Source: JACRAV01 sp964571235 (GTDB taxonomy: Bacteria; Zixibacteria; MSB-5A5; GN15; FEB-12). From it: a stretch of DNA of 64,000 nucleotides. How positions within the stretch are numbered: position 1 is the first letter of the stretch; each line of letters starts with the position of its first letter. A model generated the notes under the pieces. It saw nothing but the letters and a program-made list of their open reading frames with translations. It was not told the origin of the DNA and ran no database searches. Positions 1 through 7,337 of this stretch are shown here, piece by piece. The translations under genes were made by a program, and so were the position numbers. The DNA lies in contig CAZNAI010000003.1 of assembly GCA_964571235.1 (NCBI GenBank), positions 1-64,000 of the forward strand. The letters are read 5' to 3'.

Positions 1-8
1 GCAGTCGA

Positions 9-137
9 GGTCTGGGCGGTCCCTTGGCTGCTGACATACCTGTCACGCCTCCGTGCCGGTGTTAGACGCACACGGAAGCAGCCAAGGCCAGACCGAAGAG
101 AGCAGGGCGCAGTCGGGCGGCAAGCCCGGACTACTTT
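9..137 (+). ncRNA. Possible structured RNA with terminator-like end
   Basis: Two nested long-range arms pair across this stretch: GGTCTGG (9-15) with CCAGACC (88-94), and CTTGGCTGCT (23-32) with AGCAGCCAAG (77-86). An inner hairpin is formed by TCCGTG (50-55) and CACGGA (71-76). A second GC-rich hairpin around 112-131 is followed by a run of T. No open reading frame of convincing composition covers it. This could be a small RNA ending in an intrinsic terminator, or the 3' part of a transcript entering from the left. I do not recognise the family. Confidence 0.3.
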
Positions 138-179
138 TTCCCGTAATGCACTGTCCGCCATAGCGGAGAGTGTGTGACT

Positions 180-212
180 TACGTACAATTGCATGGAATA
201 CAATTGTACGTA
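180..212. repeat. Perfect 12-bp inverted repeat
   Basis: TACGTACAATTG (180-191) is mirrored by CAATTGTACGTA (201-212) with a 9-bp spacer. The symmetry and AT-rich spacer fit a dimeric repressor operator or a recombinase or replication site better than a terminator, as no T-run follows. No neighbouring gene identifies its binding protein; the XRE regulator at 1317-1640 is a candidate. Confidence 0.45.
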
Positions 213-304
213 CGAAAATAGTCCAAGAGGACTGTTTGCGACAAGGGAAAAGTAGTACGGAGCACTGCCAGACCGACGAACGGGGGCGTCTTTTTCTTCT
301 TCTT

Positions 305-360
305 GAGCCGCCAGTCAGGGCGGCTCTCTTTCCTAAGGCACCGGTAGTCAGGCCGGTGCC
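305..360. repeat. Two tandem hairpins with the same loop
   Basis: GAGCCGCC (305-312) pairs with GGCGGCTC (319-326), and GGCACCGG (337-344) pairs with CCGGTGCC (353-360). Both loops contain AGTCAG although the stems differ in sequence. They lie just downstream of the zinc-ribbon gene and may end that operon. On the minus strand they are not followed by a T-run, so an RNA-processing or protein-binding role is equally possible. Confidence 0.45.
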
Positions 361-364
361 TGCT

Positions 365-505
365 TCAGGAAGTTCGTCTCTTACGGCAGTAGTAGCACAG
401 ATTGCCGTATTCGATCTTCCGGCGGCAGATATCGCACTTGGGCTGCCGCCCGAATCCGGCGAACGAGCGGATTCGTCTGGTTTTCAATGACCTGTGTTTG
501 CTCAT
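365..505 (-). CDS. Small zinc-ribbon protein (46 aa)
   Basis: This short reading frame encodes a basic 46-residue protein with two CxxC knuckles: KCDIC near residue 24-27 and LCYYC near residue 37-40. That is the pattern of a treble-clef or zinc-ribbon fold. Its ATG overlaps the stop of the RuvC-like gene as ATGA, so it is probably translationally coupled and last in the four-gene minus-strand operon. The function is unknown. The basic N-terminus (KHRSLKTRRIR) suggests nucleic-acid binding, which fits a partner of a junction resolvase. Small size is the main uncertainty; the overlap and paired cysteines argue that it is real. Confidence 0.55.
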   Translation of the reverse strand: MSKHRSLKTRRIRSFAGFGRQPKCDICRRKIEYGNLCYYCRKRRTS

Positions 506-1029
506 GCTGCCGGTTTCCGGTCAGAGAAAGTCCGACTCATCTTGACGAATGCCAGTCCGACCGCGATGGCGTCAAAGGCGTTCTGGTGGAAGTCCACCCG
601 CCACCGCCGATTGGATTCCAAGTATGCTTTCAGTTCCGGGTACTGGATGGCAAGGGTGCGAGCCACTTCCCGCTTGGTGGCATTGCCGTCTTTGCAGACG
701 ATCTTGCGGACAGTCCGGGGGTCGACCTCGAATACCCGGATCCGTCTCTTTTCTGCCGTTCTCTTCATCTGAGCAACTGCCAATGCCAGCCTCGCGTTGC
801 TTCGTATCTGCGAGAACGCATTGCGTTCGATAACCAGTTCACCTGGTCGCTTCTCATCCAGCAACCGCGTGAAGATCCGGTCAAGGTCAGTGAGTATTCC
901 TTTTGGCCCTTCGTTCTGTTTGATAGCCTTGACTCCGTAGTCCGAGAGTTCGCCGGATACGAATCCGGCGTATCCCAGGTACTTCGTGCCGGGGTCTATG
1001 GCGAGCATGCTATTTCTGGTCTTTGTCAT
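502..1029 (-). CDS. RuvC-like Holliday-junction resolvase
   Basis: The 175-aa protein has the RNase H-fold resolvase layout. A first acidic residue sits in LAIDPGTKYLGYA, a second in ELVIERNAF, and a terminal acidic pair in the HQNAFDAIAVGLA helix. RuvC enzymes cut four-way DNA junctions symmetrically. The length matches cellular RuvC (about 170 aa), but the divergent sequence and the absence of ruvA/ruvB suggest a mobile-element version. The second methionine (MLAIDPG) is an alternative start. It overlaps the 94-aa gene by 20 bp upstream and the zinc-ribbon gene by 4 bp downstream. Confidence 0.75.
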   Translation of the reverse strand: MTKTRNSMLAIDPGTKYLGYAGFVSGELSDYGVKAIKQNEGPKGILTDLDRIFTRLLDEKRPGELVIERNAFSQIRSNARLALAVAQMKRTAEKRRIRVFEVDPRTVRKIVCKDGNATKREVARTLAIQYPELKAYLESNRRWRVDFHQNAFDAIAVGLAFVKMSRTFSDRKPAA

Positions 1030-1294
1030 GTTTCTTCAGGAGATAAGTAAATAAGGCGGCTTTGGATTTGCGAATCTTAGATTCGGGTACGCGTTTGACT
1101 TCCTCGAGGCTTCTGCGGATCACCTCGATGTTATTTGTCCGGCACAGTTCCAGATAGACGGGCAGACGGTGCTCCTCATGGAGCGTTTTTGCGACTTCGA
1201 GGGCAAGTTCCTCGCGTTCGTTTCCTGGTACGAACGGGACCGGTTTCGCGGCTTCGGAGTTGCCCGACTGCCCGCGCATGGATGCCTTTGGCAT
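1010..1294 (-). CDS. Hypothetical 94-aa protein
   Basis: I chose the internal ATG (MPKASMRGQ) because upstream residues in the same frame are low-complexity read-through of the XRE gene in another frame. The protein has a disordered basic N-terminus. A charged helical region from about residue 25 follows (EREELALEVAKTLHEEH, then EVIRRSLEEVKRVPESKIRKSKAALFTYLLKKH). It sits 22 bp after the XRE gene and overlaps the resolvase gene by 20 bp, so it is co-expressed with both. No family is recognised. The charged helices and context suggest a DNA-associated accessory protein. Confidence 0.5.
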   Translation of the reverse strand: MPKASMRGQSGNSEAAKPVPFVPGNEREELALEVAKTLHEEHRLPVYLELCRTNNIEVIRRSLEEVKRVPESKIRKSKAALFTYLLKKHDKDQK

Positions 1295-1316
1295 ATGTTT
1301 GTTTTTGTTAGATGAA

Positions 1317-1640
1317 TTAGTGAAGTAATGGTTTGTCAGTCTCTTGGTTCCGCTCGAACAGCTCGTGCCGGTACTGATTGAATTGCTCGAGAAACAGAAT
1401 CTCGACCGGACACTGCAACAGTGCGGAGAGTTTGAGCGCGGATTCAAGGCTTGGGATTCTGAGTCCTTTTTCCCAGTACCAGACCGGACTGCAGGAAGAT
1501 AACTCCAGTAAATCTGCCACGTCCCGCAACCGGAGGGACCGTGAATGACGGTACCTCCGAATCTGGTTCGGGAATGGATTATCCTGACGGCTGCGGGACA
1601 TATGATGACTTTTGTTTTTGGTTTTTGTTTTGACTGACAT
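1317..1640 (-). CDS. XRE-family helix-turn-helix regulator
   Basis: The 107-aa protein contains a single Cro/C1-type helix-turn-helix. Residues about 27-85 (QIRRYRHSRSLRLRDVADLLELSSCSPVWYWEKGLRIPSLESALKL, shown here only to locate it) carry the usual recognition helix and the PSLESALKLS tail. It heads a minus-strand operon with the 94-aa protein, resolvase and zinc ribbon, an arrangement typical of phage or plasmid-like modules. It probably regulates its own operon; the palindrome at 180-212 or the upstream spacer are candidate targets. The first ATG is used; no strong ribosome site separates it from an internal ATG 13 codons on. Confidence 0.75.
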   Translation of the reverse strand: MSVKTKTKNKSHHMSRSRQDNPFPNQIRRYRHSRSLRLRDVADLLELSSCSPVWYWEKGLRIPSLESALKLSALLQCPVEILFLEQFNQYRHELFERNQETDKPLLH

Positions 1641-1974
1641 TTTACAGCGTACGCCGTTTGCGAAAACGCCTCAATTGCCGCAGGCGGATATGACTTGTGG
1701 ATAACCCGAAGAAAAACCGAAAGGTTAGGGTAAAAAAATATCCCTGCTCTTTCATTGGGGTATATCGCTGTCTCTGATTTCGGAAATTGGGATTCTCGAA
1801 GGTCGTTCACGCTGCATGGATATCCTACCCCACTCGCACTAATCCGGCAAGGCTGGTTTTCATCCACAGGTTGTGCCCCTCGCGCGACTCTCTCGCATTT
1901 GCGGCGGATATTGACAGATTCTCGCGTCTGCGTCAGGCTAAGAGTATCTAAGATTAGCTAATCCAACAATTCAT
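1641..1974. other. Intergenic region with a DnaA-box-like site
   Basis: No credible gene lies in these 334 bp between the divergent XRE operon and the Asn-rich membrane protein. TGTGGATAA at 1696-1704 is a perfect DnaA box on the minus strand (TTATCCACA), followed by an A-rich stretch (1711-1740). A weaker box-like CATCCACAGG lies near 1861. Promoters for both flanking genes must be here. One box is not enough to call an origin. Confidence 0.35.
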
Positions 1975-2709
1975 ATGGACAACGTAAACCAGCCCGCAGC
2001 CGGTGCATCAAAGACCGGGATGTGGGTCGCTCTCATTATTGCCGTCGTCGTGCTCGGTGTAGGTGCCTATTTCCTGTTTGGTCGTGATAGCGGGACGAAT
2101 TCGAATAACAGCAATGTTGTGGTGAATAACAACACTAACACCACCGTGAACCAGAATCTGAATGCGTCCGCAAACACCAATTCCATTTCTAATGCCAATG
2201 AAAACACAAATACAGATTCCAATACCAATACACAGGTAGATACCACTGGTTGGGAAATGTATGATTCATCGACTTCAATGACTGGCATTTTTCAACAACT
2301 AGATCCTGCCTTTGTCGTCTCATATCCACCCGGTGCAAATGTCGAAGAAGAGCTCGGCGGATTGATTATTGGTGAAAATCCGCGATCAACGGGAGGGGCT
2401 ACAGTAGAGATTTCGCGGATCAGCGAGTTTCTAGAGGACGATATCGTGGACAGTTGTAAGAAGCATGTCCCCTGGACGAATGATAAGGAGGGGGTGGGAT
2501 ATGATTACACCGGCACTCTTGATGTGGCTGGAATCAAAAGCGCCTATCTGGTTGCTCAACTCCCCGATTTTGATGGTAGACTTGATCCGGTGTTTGCTTG
2601 CGTACCTCATGAAAGCGGCTTTGATCTAATCACTGGGCAGCCGCGAACCTCAGAATTCGTAATTAGTTATTTTGACGCAATTCTCGCCACATACAATCTC
2701 AAGCGTTAG
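1975..2709 (+). CDS. Membrane-anchored protein with Asn-rich linker
   Basis: This 244-aa protein has one N-terminal transmembrane segment (residues about 16-36, WVALIIAVVVLGVGAYFLF). A low-complexity stretch of Asn, Thr and Ser follows (about 40-88, NTNTxx repeats), then a globular extracytoplasmic domain of about 150 residues. The layout is a signal anchor plus flexible linker holding a domain away from the membrane. The C-terminal domain has two cysteines (DSCKKHVPW and VFACVPHES) that may form a disulphide. I do not recognise the fold. Asn-rich linkers of this kind are common in Patescibacteria-like proteins, so the 1-2.7 kb block may differ in origin from what follows. Confidence 0.7.
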   Translation: MDNVNQPAAGASKTGMWVALIIAVVVLGVGAYFLFGRDSGTNSNNSNVVVNNNTNTTVNQNLNASANTNSISNANENTNTDSNTNTQVDTTGWEMYDSSTSMTGIFQQLDPAFVVSYPPGANVEEELGGLIIGENPRSTGGATVEISRISEFLEDDIVDSCKKHVPWTNDKEGVGYDYTGTLDVAGIKSAYLVAQLPDFDGRLDPVFACVPHESGFDLITGQPRTSEFVISYFDAILATYNLKR

Positions 2710-2858
2710 GTGCAGGCTGAAGACAATAAACCACTTCTAATCTCCGGATAGCATTCCGGGTCTTGAGCCTGCTCCGAGACGTAGATTCTCGAGTAGTTCA
2801 TTAACAACTAAAACCGCTTATGCCGATTGGCGTGAGCACAAGCAATGGAGGTTGTACA

Positions 2859-5072
2859 ATGTTGCGAAAGACATTTGTTCGCACGGCGATAATAATCGCC
2901 AGTATGTCAAGTATTGCTACCGCAGACTGTATCCCGTTCGATGAGGAAGGAGCGTGTAAGGATACGTGTGGCAACTACGGCACTGAATTGGAGAGCTTCA
3001 TGAACATTCCTACCTATTCCAACGGGGGGTGGAAGGGAAGTGGCTGTGGGAACTATCAGTGTGTAGAATTTGTCCGTCGTTTTTTTGACCTCGAAGTTGA
3101 CAATGAGCTTGGGGCTCTTGAAGGCACGTCGGACGACCCGCCTGAAGACCCCTCAGATGACGGCTGGGCCGTTTGGGCCTTCACCGATTGGAGCCAAAAC
3201 AGTGGCCTTACTGCGTACACAAACGGAACATCGACGGTTCCTCCCGCTCCAGGAGATATCTATTGCCAAAGTGGAAACACGTACGGCCACGTCGCAATCA
3301 TCAAGAGTGTCAACTTATCAACCATGAAAGTCGTGATCATCGACCAAAACAGAAGTACAAGTTCTTCGGAGTTGGAGCGGGTACTTTATGTAGACGGTCA
3401 AGGGAGGTACAGTATACAGTCAATTGGAGGGAGTTTTACGACCCAAGGCTGGCTGCGCGACCCTGACTACACGCCTTCGCCTACCTACTCTGCCACTTAT
3501 GTCTCTCAAACCCCAACTGACCCTTCTGGAATATTGACTCGTAACATCAGCCAGACGGTAACGCTGACGTTCCAATTCCATAACAACGGAAATATGTATT
3601 GGACCAATGACGGAAATAGCTCACACTATGTGACGCTTGCCTCCGTCAACTCCAGCTACACTGGTCATGAAACGTCGCAATTACTGGTTCCTGCCAGCAA
3701 CACTATCGGACCACCCAGTGGAGCGGTGAATTCCGGCTCCAACTATACGTGGAGTTTCAATGTGACCATGCCTCCTGATCCTGGGTCTCAGGTTCTTAGG
3801 GTAAGAATCTACCATCCGGATGAATCTGGTTTCATCTCGCCGACGAATATCGATGTTCATTTCAACGTCGCCATTCCCGTTGACCCTAATCCGGTCGCCT
3901 ATGACTTCGATGGTGACGATATTGCTGACGTGTGGGATCGAACCTCGACAGGTGAATTCCATTTGGACTACGCGTACGACAACCTCGATGGTTGGGACTG
4001 GACAGGATACGGTTACGGTGGATCATACGATACACCGGCACCCGGAGACTACGATGGTGATGGCAAGTATGACTTCGCCATACTGAAGAATTCCAATCAC
4101 AAGTGGTATATCGACTACGCGCGTGATGGATTCAATGGCTGGGATGACAGCCTGAGTGGTTACGGTGGATACGAGGACTATCCTTGTCCCTGTGATTATG
4201 ACGGTGACGGCATTACTGACATATCAGTCAGAGATGCCGATGGTGATTGGCATGTGGATTACTCTTCAATGGGCGGATTCGGTTCCTGGGACGGCACCTA
4301 TTTCGGCTATGGAGGCCCATATGATCGCCCAGCTCCTGCTGACTACAACGGCGACGGTGACTGCGACTTTGCAGTACTTCGAAACTCCGACCGAAAGTAC
4401 CTGATCGACTACGCTCATAATGGCTTCAACGGCTGGGATGTTACCAATCTCGGAGGATACGGCGACTTTGATGACTATCCCTGTCCGGCTGACTATGACA
4501 ACGATGGTCAACAGGACATTGCTGTACTTAACACAACCGATCGCTGCTGGCGTGTCGATGAAGCCGATAACGGTTTCAACGGCTGGGACTATGTCTTAGG
4601 CGGCTACGGCGGTGTGAGTGATCGCCCCATGCCCGCCGATTATGACGGCGACGGTTGGGATGACGTGGCCTGTTACCATGTTGGACAGGATCGAGTCTGC
4701 TTTGACTTTGCGGTCTATCAGGGTGACAGCACATACGGTGCATGGGACTGGTGCGACGGTGCTGATTGGCACCCGACTTGGAAACCGGGTTCAGAAGGCG
4801 TGTTGCCATTCGAGTTTTCTGTCGGCCAGAACTACCCGAATCCTTTCAATCCTGCTACCTCAATTTCATTCTCGTTTCCGAAAGCAACACACGTAACTCT
4901 GGAAGTCTACAACATCCTCGGTCAGCGCGTGGCACTGCTTGTCAACGACGATCTGCCTGCTGGCAATCACACTTCTGTTTGGAACGCAGTCAAACAGGCT
5001 TCCGGCATTTACTTCTACCGACTGGTTACGGAGGACGCGGACGTGACGAAGAAAATGTTATTGCTCAAGTAG
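2859..5072 (+). CDS. Secreted CHAP amidase with VCBS-like repeats and type IX sorting domain
   Basis: The start is the ATG preceded by GGAGG at the right spacing, giving a Sec signal peptide (MLRKTFVRTAIIIASM...). A CHAP-type cysteine amidase domain follows (Cys in NYQCVEFVRRF, His in YGHVAIIKS), of the kind that cleaves peptidoglycan or glutathionylspermidine amides. Next comes an Ig-like NBR1-type domain (about residues 215-340). Then five to six tandem repeats of roughly 50 residues each carry DYDGDG calcium-binding loops and FNGWD motifs (VCBS/FG-GAP-like). The C-terminus is a type IX-type sorting domain (QNYPNPFNPATSI ... SGIYFYRL). It is therefore an exported surface protein. A terminator follows directly. 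Confidence 0.85.
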   Translation: MLRKTFVRTAIIIASMSSIATADCIPFDEEGACKDTCGNYGTELESFMNIPTYSNGGWKGSGCGNYQCVEFVRRFFDLEVDNELGALEGTSDDPPEDPSDDGWAVWAFTDWSQNSGLTAYTNGTSTVPPAPGDIYCQSGNTYGHVAIIKSVNLSTMKVVIIDQNRSTSSSELERVLYVDGQGRYSIQSIGGSFTTQGWLRDPDYTPSPTYSATYVSQTPTDPSGILTRNISQTVTLTFQFHNNGNMYWTNDGNSSHYVTLASVNSSYTGHETSQLLVPASNTIGPPSGAVNSGSNYTWSFNVTMPPDPGSQVLRVRIYHPDESGFISPTNIDVHFNVAIPVDPNPVAYDFDGDDIADVWDRTSTGEFHLDYAYDNLDGWDWTGYGYGGSYDTPAPGDYDGDGKYDFAILKNSNHKWYIDYARDGFNGWDDSLSGYGGYEDYPCPCDYDGDGITDISVRDADGDWHVDYSSMGGFGSWDGTYFGYGGPYDRPAPADYNGDGDCDFAVLRNSDRKYLIDYAHNGFNGWDVTNLGGYGDFDDYPCPADYDNDGQQDIAVLNTTDRCWRVDEADNGFNGWDYVLGGYGGVSDRPMPADYDGDGWDDVACYHVGQDRVCFDFAVYQGDSTYGAWDWCDGADWHPTWKPGSEGVLPFEFSVGQNYPNPFNPATSISFSFPKATHVTLEVYNILGQRVALLVNDDLPAGNHTSVWNAVKQASGIYFYRLVTEDADVTKKMLLLK

Positions 5073-5092
5073 TTTCATTAAACCCTTTAACC

Positions 5093-5128
5093 AACCCCCT
5101 ATCCAATGGATAGTGGGGTTGCTTTTTG
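5093..5128 (+). terminator. Intrinsic terminator after the CHAP gene
   Basis: A strong hairpin is formed by AACCCC/GGGGTT and CTATCC/GGATAG with an AAT loop and one bulged T (5093-5120). It is followed by GCTTTTTG. It ends the plus-strand CHAP transcript before the convergent lipoprotein gene. Confidence 0.75.
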
Positions 5129-5180
5129 CTCTGCTCATGAGCTATTCTCGCGAGACCAATCCTACGGCTTCGTCCACTCG

Positions 5181-6176
5181 CTAATCTCTGATACACCGAA
5201 TTGATAATCCATGTCTCTTGTCATATCCCGCGCGGTAGACTGCTGCCGTATCGTAACTCAATGTGCGGGCATAGGCGAATTCCGAGCCGGATAGTGTCGC
5301 GGTCCAGTAACCAGTGTGACTTGAAAGACTCTGGAATGAGCCATTCGAATAGCGCAAACCGGCTGGCAGCGCTGTGAATCCACTCGAGTTGGTAGCGCCT
5401 TCGTTCGGGCTTGTCCAGAGAGCTTGCGCCTTCAGCTTCCCTCCTTCTGTTGTGCCGCGCCAACCGTTCTGAATCGATTGGCTGTTGGTCATGCCGAGAT
5501 ACCTTTCGAGTATCAGCCATTCGTCGTCAGTCGGCATGTGCCAGCCCGCTGGAGCGACTCCACGGCTGTCTTCTAGTATGAATCCGTTGTACAGGCGCCC
5601 GTAGGTCGCGACGTTATCCGGGCTGTTATCATAATTGCAGTAAGCGCCCGATGCAGCACCAAGCCATGCCGAGTTCTCTGTAACGTGTGGAATCGAGTCG
5701 CCATTCCGGTAATGCGTCACTCTGAGGTTTTCTTTCATCCAGGTTTGCGAACCGATAGTGACAATTTCATACACGTTGCCGTCTATGTCCGTAATGGTCG
5801 GCGCGGGTTCGGTCGTGAATGACCAAACCGGCCCGGAAACGAGGTTGGCGTCGTTGTCACGCGCCGCAATCATCCAGTAATAGGTCGTTGCATGCACGAG
5901 CGGTCCAACCGAACAGGTCTCGACTCCAAAGGTCGAGGATGCAAGCGACGGCGGATTTGAAGTACCCAGATATACGTCGTATGCAAGTGAATCGCCTTGG
6001 GGGTCGACGCATTGCCATGCAAGTGTCAGATTGATCGCCTGATTCACTGCTTGGTCGGATGGGACCGGCGAGTGCGGCGTTTCCGGTTTCCCTGACGGCG
6101 GGTTATTGGTTCCCTTATCGCCGCTGCATGACCACAAGAGTGCGATCAACGTGACTACCGCTACCATTCTTCTCAT
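5181..6176 (-). CDS. FISUMP-domain lipoprotein
   Basis: The 331-aa product starts after a clear AGGAGGAATCTC ribosome site. It has a lipoprotein signal (LIALLWSC), then a fibronectin type III-like domain (about 40-125) and a C-terminal FISUMP domain (Fibrobacter succinogenes major paralogous domain). The FISUMP signatures seen are DIDGNVYEIVTIGSQTWM, NLRVTHYRNGDSIP, YGRLYNG, APAGWHMPTDDEW and YWTATLSG...SIRC. Such proteins are outer-surface lipoproteins of unknown function, abundant in FCB bacteria. It converges on the CHAP gene and has no operon partner. Confidence 0.88.
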   Translation of the reverse strand: MRRMVAVVTLIALLWSCSGDKGTNNPPSGKPETPHSPVPSDQAVNQAINLTLAWQCVDPQGDSLAYDVYLGTSNPPSLASSTFGVETCSVGPLVHATTYYWMIAARDNDANLVSGPVWSFTTEPAPTITDIDGNVYEIVTIGSQTWMKENLRVTHYRNGDSIPHVTENSAWLGAASGAYCNYDNSPDNVATYGRLYNGFILEDSRGVAPAGWHMPTDDEWLILERYLGMTNSQSIQNGWRGTTEGGKLKAQALWTSPNEGATNSSGFTALPAGLRYSNGSFQSLSSHTGYWTATLSGSEFAYARTLSYDTAAVYRAGYDKRHGLSIRCIRD

Positions 6177-6203
6177 GAGATTCCTCCTACCCGTTGGTTT
6201 CTG

Positions 6204-6857
6204 CTATATGCCGATTTTCTTCATGGTCTTTGCGTAATTAGCTCTCACGTCGGATAGCCCTTCGCGACCATAGAGATCTAGGGTCGTTGCCTGACTTGCA
6301 TGTCCGAGAATCGAGGACAGCGTTTCAATACTGCCGCTTGCATCTTTCCAAAGCCGTGCGAATGTGTGGCGAAACAAGTGACACGTAAGCCGCGCCTTGC
6401 GGGGATCGGGATGATGTACACCGGAAAGCTTTCCGGCGTTTTCCACAATGCGATTTAGCTGGCGCGTGCAAAGTCTTCCCTTGAACCTGCTGAGAAACAC
6501 CGTACCATCAACGCGTCCGTTCAGGTGAGTGCGAATTTGCTCTGCAAGTGCTGAAGTCAGTGGTACCAGACGGGACTTTCCGCCTTTGCCGCTGCGCACA
6601 ACCAGTATTTGCTCGTCCAGTCTCAAGTCGGAGACTTGTAGCGCTGCAACCTCTGTTCTTCGTAAGCCGGTTCCGACCATGAGAGCAATGATGGTGCGGT
6701 CTCTCTCGTTCAGAGTCGAGGAAAGCAAAGTCCGCACCTGGTCTTTGGTCAGGTGATACTCGGCTCGCGTACTTCTGCTGTTTGGAGTTGAATGTCCCTT
6801 TCTTATAGAAAGCTGACGTAGGATTCGCATAAGCTGTCGGGTAGCCGACCGCCGCAT
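6204..6857 (-). CDS. Short XerC/D-like tyrosine recombinase, probably 5'-truncated
   Basis: The catalytic domain is complete: Arg in GTGLRRTEV, Lys in RSGKGGKSR, HLFRHTFAR, the second His in ILGHAS, and the nucleophile in TLDLYGREG. The family usually has about 300 residues, with an N-terminal SAM-like core-binding domain of about 90 residues. Here only about 35 residues precede the catalytic part. The frame stays open upstream for about 33 codons without an ATG before a TGA near 6958, as expected for a decayed 5' end. It lies 28 bp downstream of the FISUMP gene on the same strand. Confidence 0.75.
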   Translation of the reverse strand: MRRSATRQLMRILRQLSIRKGHSTPNSRSTRAEYHLTKDQVRTLLSSTLNERDRTIIALMVGTGLRRTEVAALQVSDLRLDEQILVVRSGKGGKSRLVPLTSALAEQIRTHLNGRVDGTVFLSRFKGRLCTRQLNRIVENAGKLSGVHHPDPRKARLTCHLFRHTFARLWKDASGSIETLSSILGHASQATTLDLYGREGLSDVRANYAKTMKKIGI

Positions 6858-7005
6858 TTTGGCTTTGGCTACAGTTGGTTTAGGTGTAATGATATGAAGA
6901 AATTGGATTCCGCCCTGAGCGCTACTCAGGTCAGTGTGAATCGGACCAAATCGAAGTCAGAGACTCGGAAAGCGCTGTATCTAGGGGAGAATGAAGGGGA
7001 TAGGC

Positions 7006-7040
7006 TTGACACTGAAGGTCACTATCCTATAAGATTAGGA
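7006..7040 (+). promoter_or_regulatory. Sigma70 promoter of the recombinase operon, with palindrome
   Basis: TTGACA (7006-7011) and TATAAG (7028-7033) are 16 bp apart. A small palindrome, TCCTA/TAGGA (7025-7040), overlaps the -10 box and could be an operator. It points towards the small ORF and serine recombinase about 110 bp downstream. Confidence 0.5.
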
Positions 7041-7157
7041 CATTGGGGATGTGACGTCAATGATTAATTGACGGAAACCTTGATCCACAGTACTTCATTC
7101 ACGTTCCCCTCCTTTTAGAATTGCCGACATTGACCGATTGCAGGCATACTGGTGATC

Positions 7158-7337
7158 ATGCCCCTCCTGCAAAAACACATAGAAGAACTAAAACAAATAC
7201 ACAAACAGACGACCGGCGAAACGCTGTCCGACGGTGCGACGTGGGATATGGCGAATCGCCTCCTTACTTTCGCAGTAATCATTCGTCAATATGACCAAGA
7301 ACAACCTCGTGGCGATCTATGCCCGGAAATCAAGTGA
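7158..7337 (+). CDS. Small hypothetical protein upstream of the recombinase
   Basis: A 59-aa frame (MPLLQKHIEELKQIHKQTTGE...) overlaps the recombinase start by 47 bp in another frame. The N-terminal half is a charged amphipathic helix and the middle (LSDGATWDMANRLLTFAVII) looks like a small helical domain. Short helical proteins are often encoded just before large serine recombinases and may help regulate or direct them. That role is inference, and no ribosome site is obvious. Confidence 0.45.
   Translation: MPLLQKHIEELKQIHKQTTGETLSDGATWDMANRLLTFAVIIRQYDQEQPRGDLCPEIK

Noticed and set aside
23..94. SRP/4.5S RNA, because of GGAAGCAGCCAAGG
   Set aside because: The required CAGGUCCGGAAGGA apical part is missing and the motif is fully paired with an upstream complement, unlike SRP domain IV.
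1696..1704. Chromosomal or plasmid replication origin
   Set aside because: Only one perfect DnaA box is present, with no box cluster, DnaA/Rep gene or iterons.
1010..1867. 285-aa protein in one long minus frame
   Set aside because: The first two thirds are read in the wrong frame through the XRE gene and the spacer; only the last 94 codons look coding.
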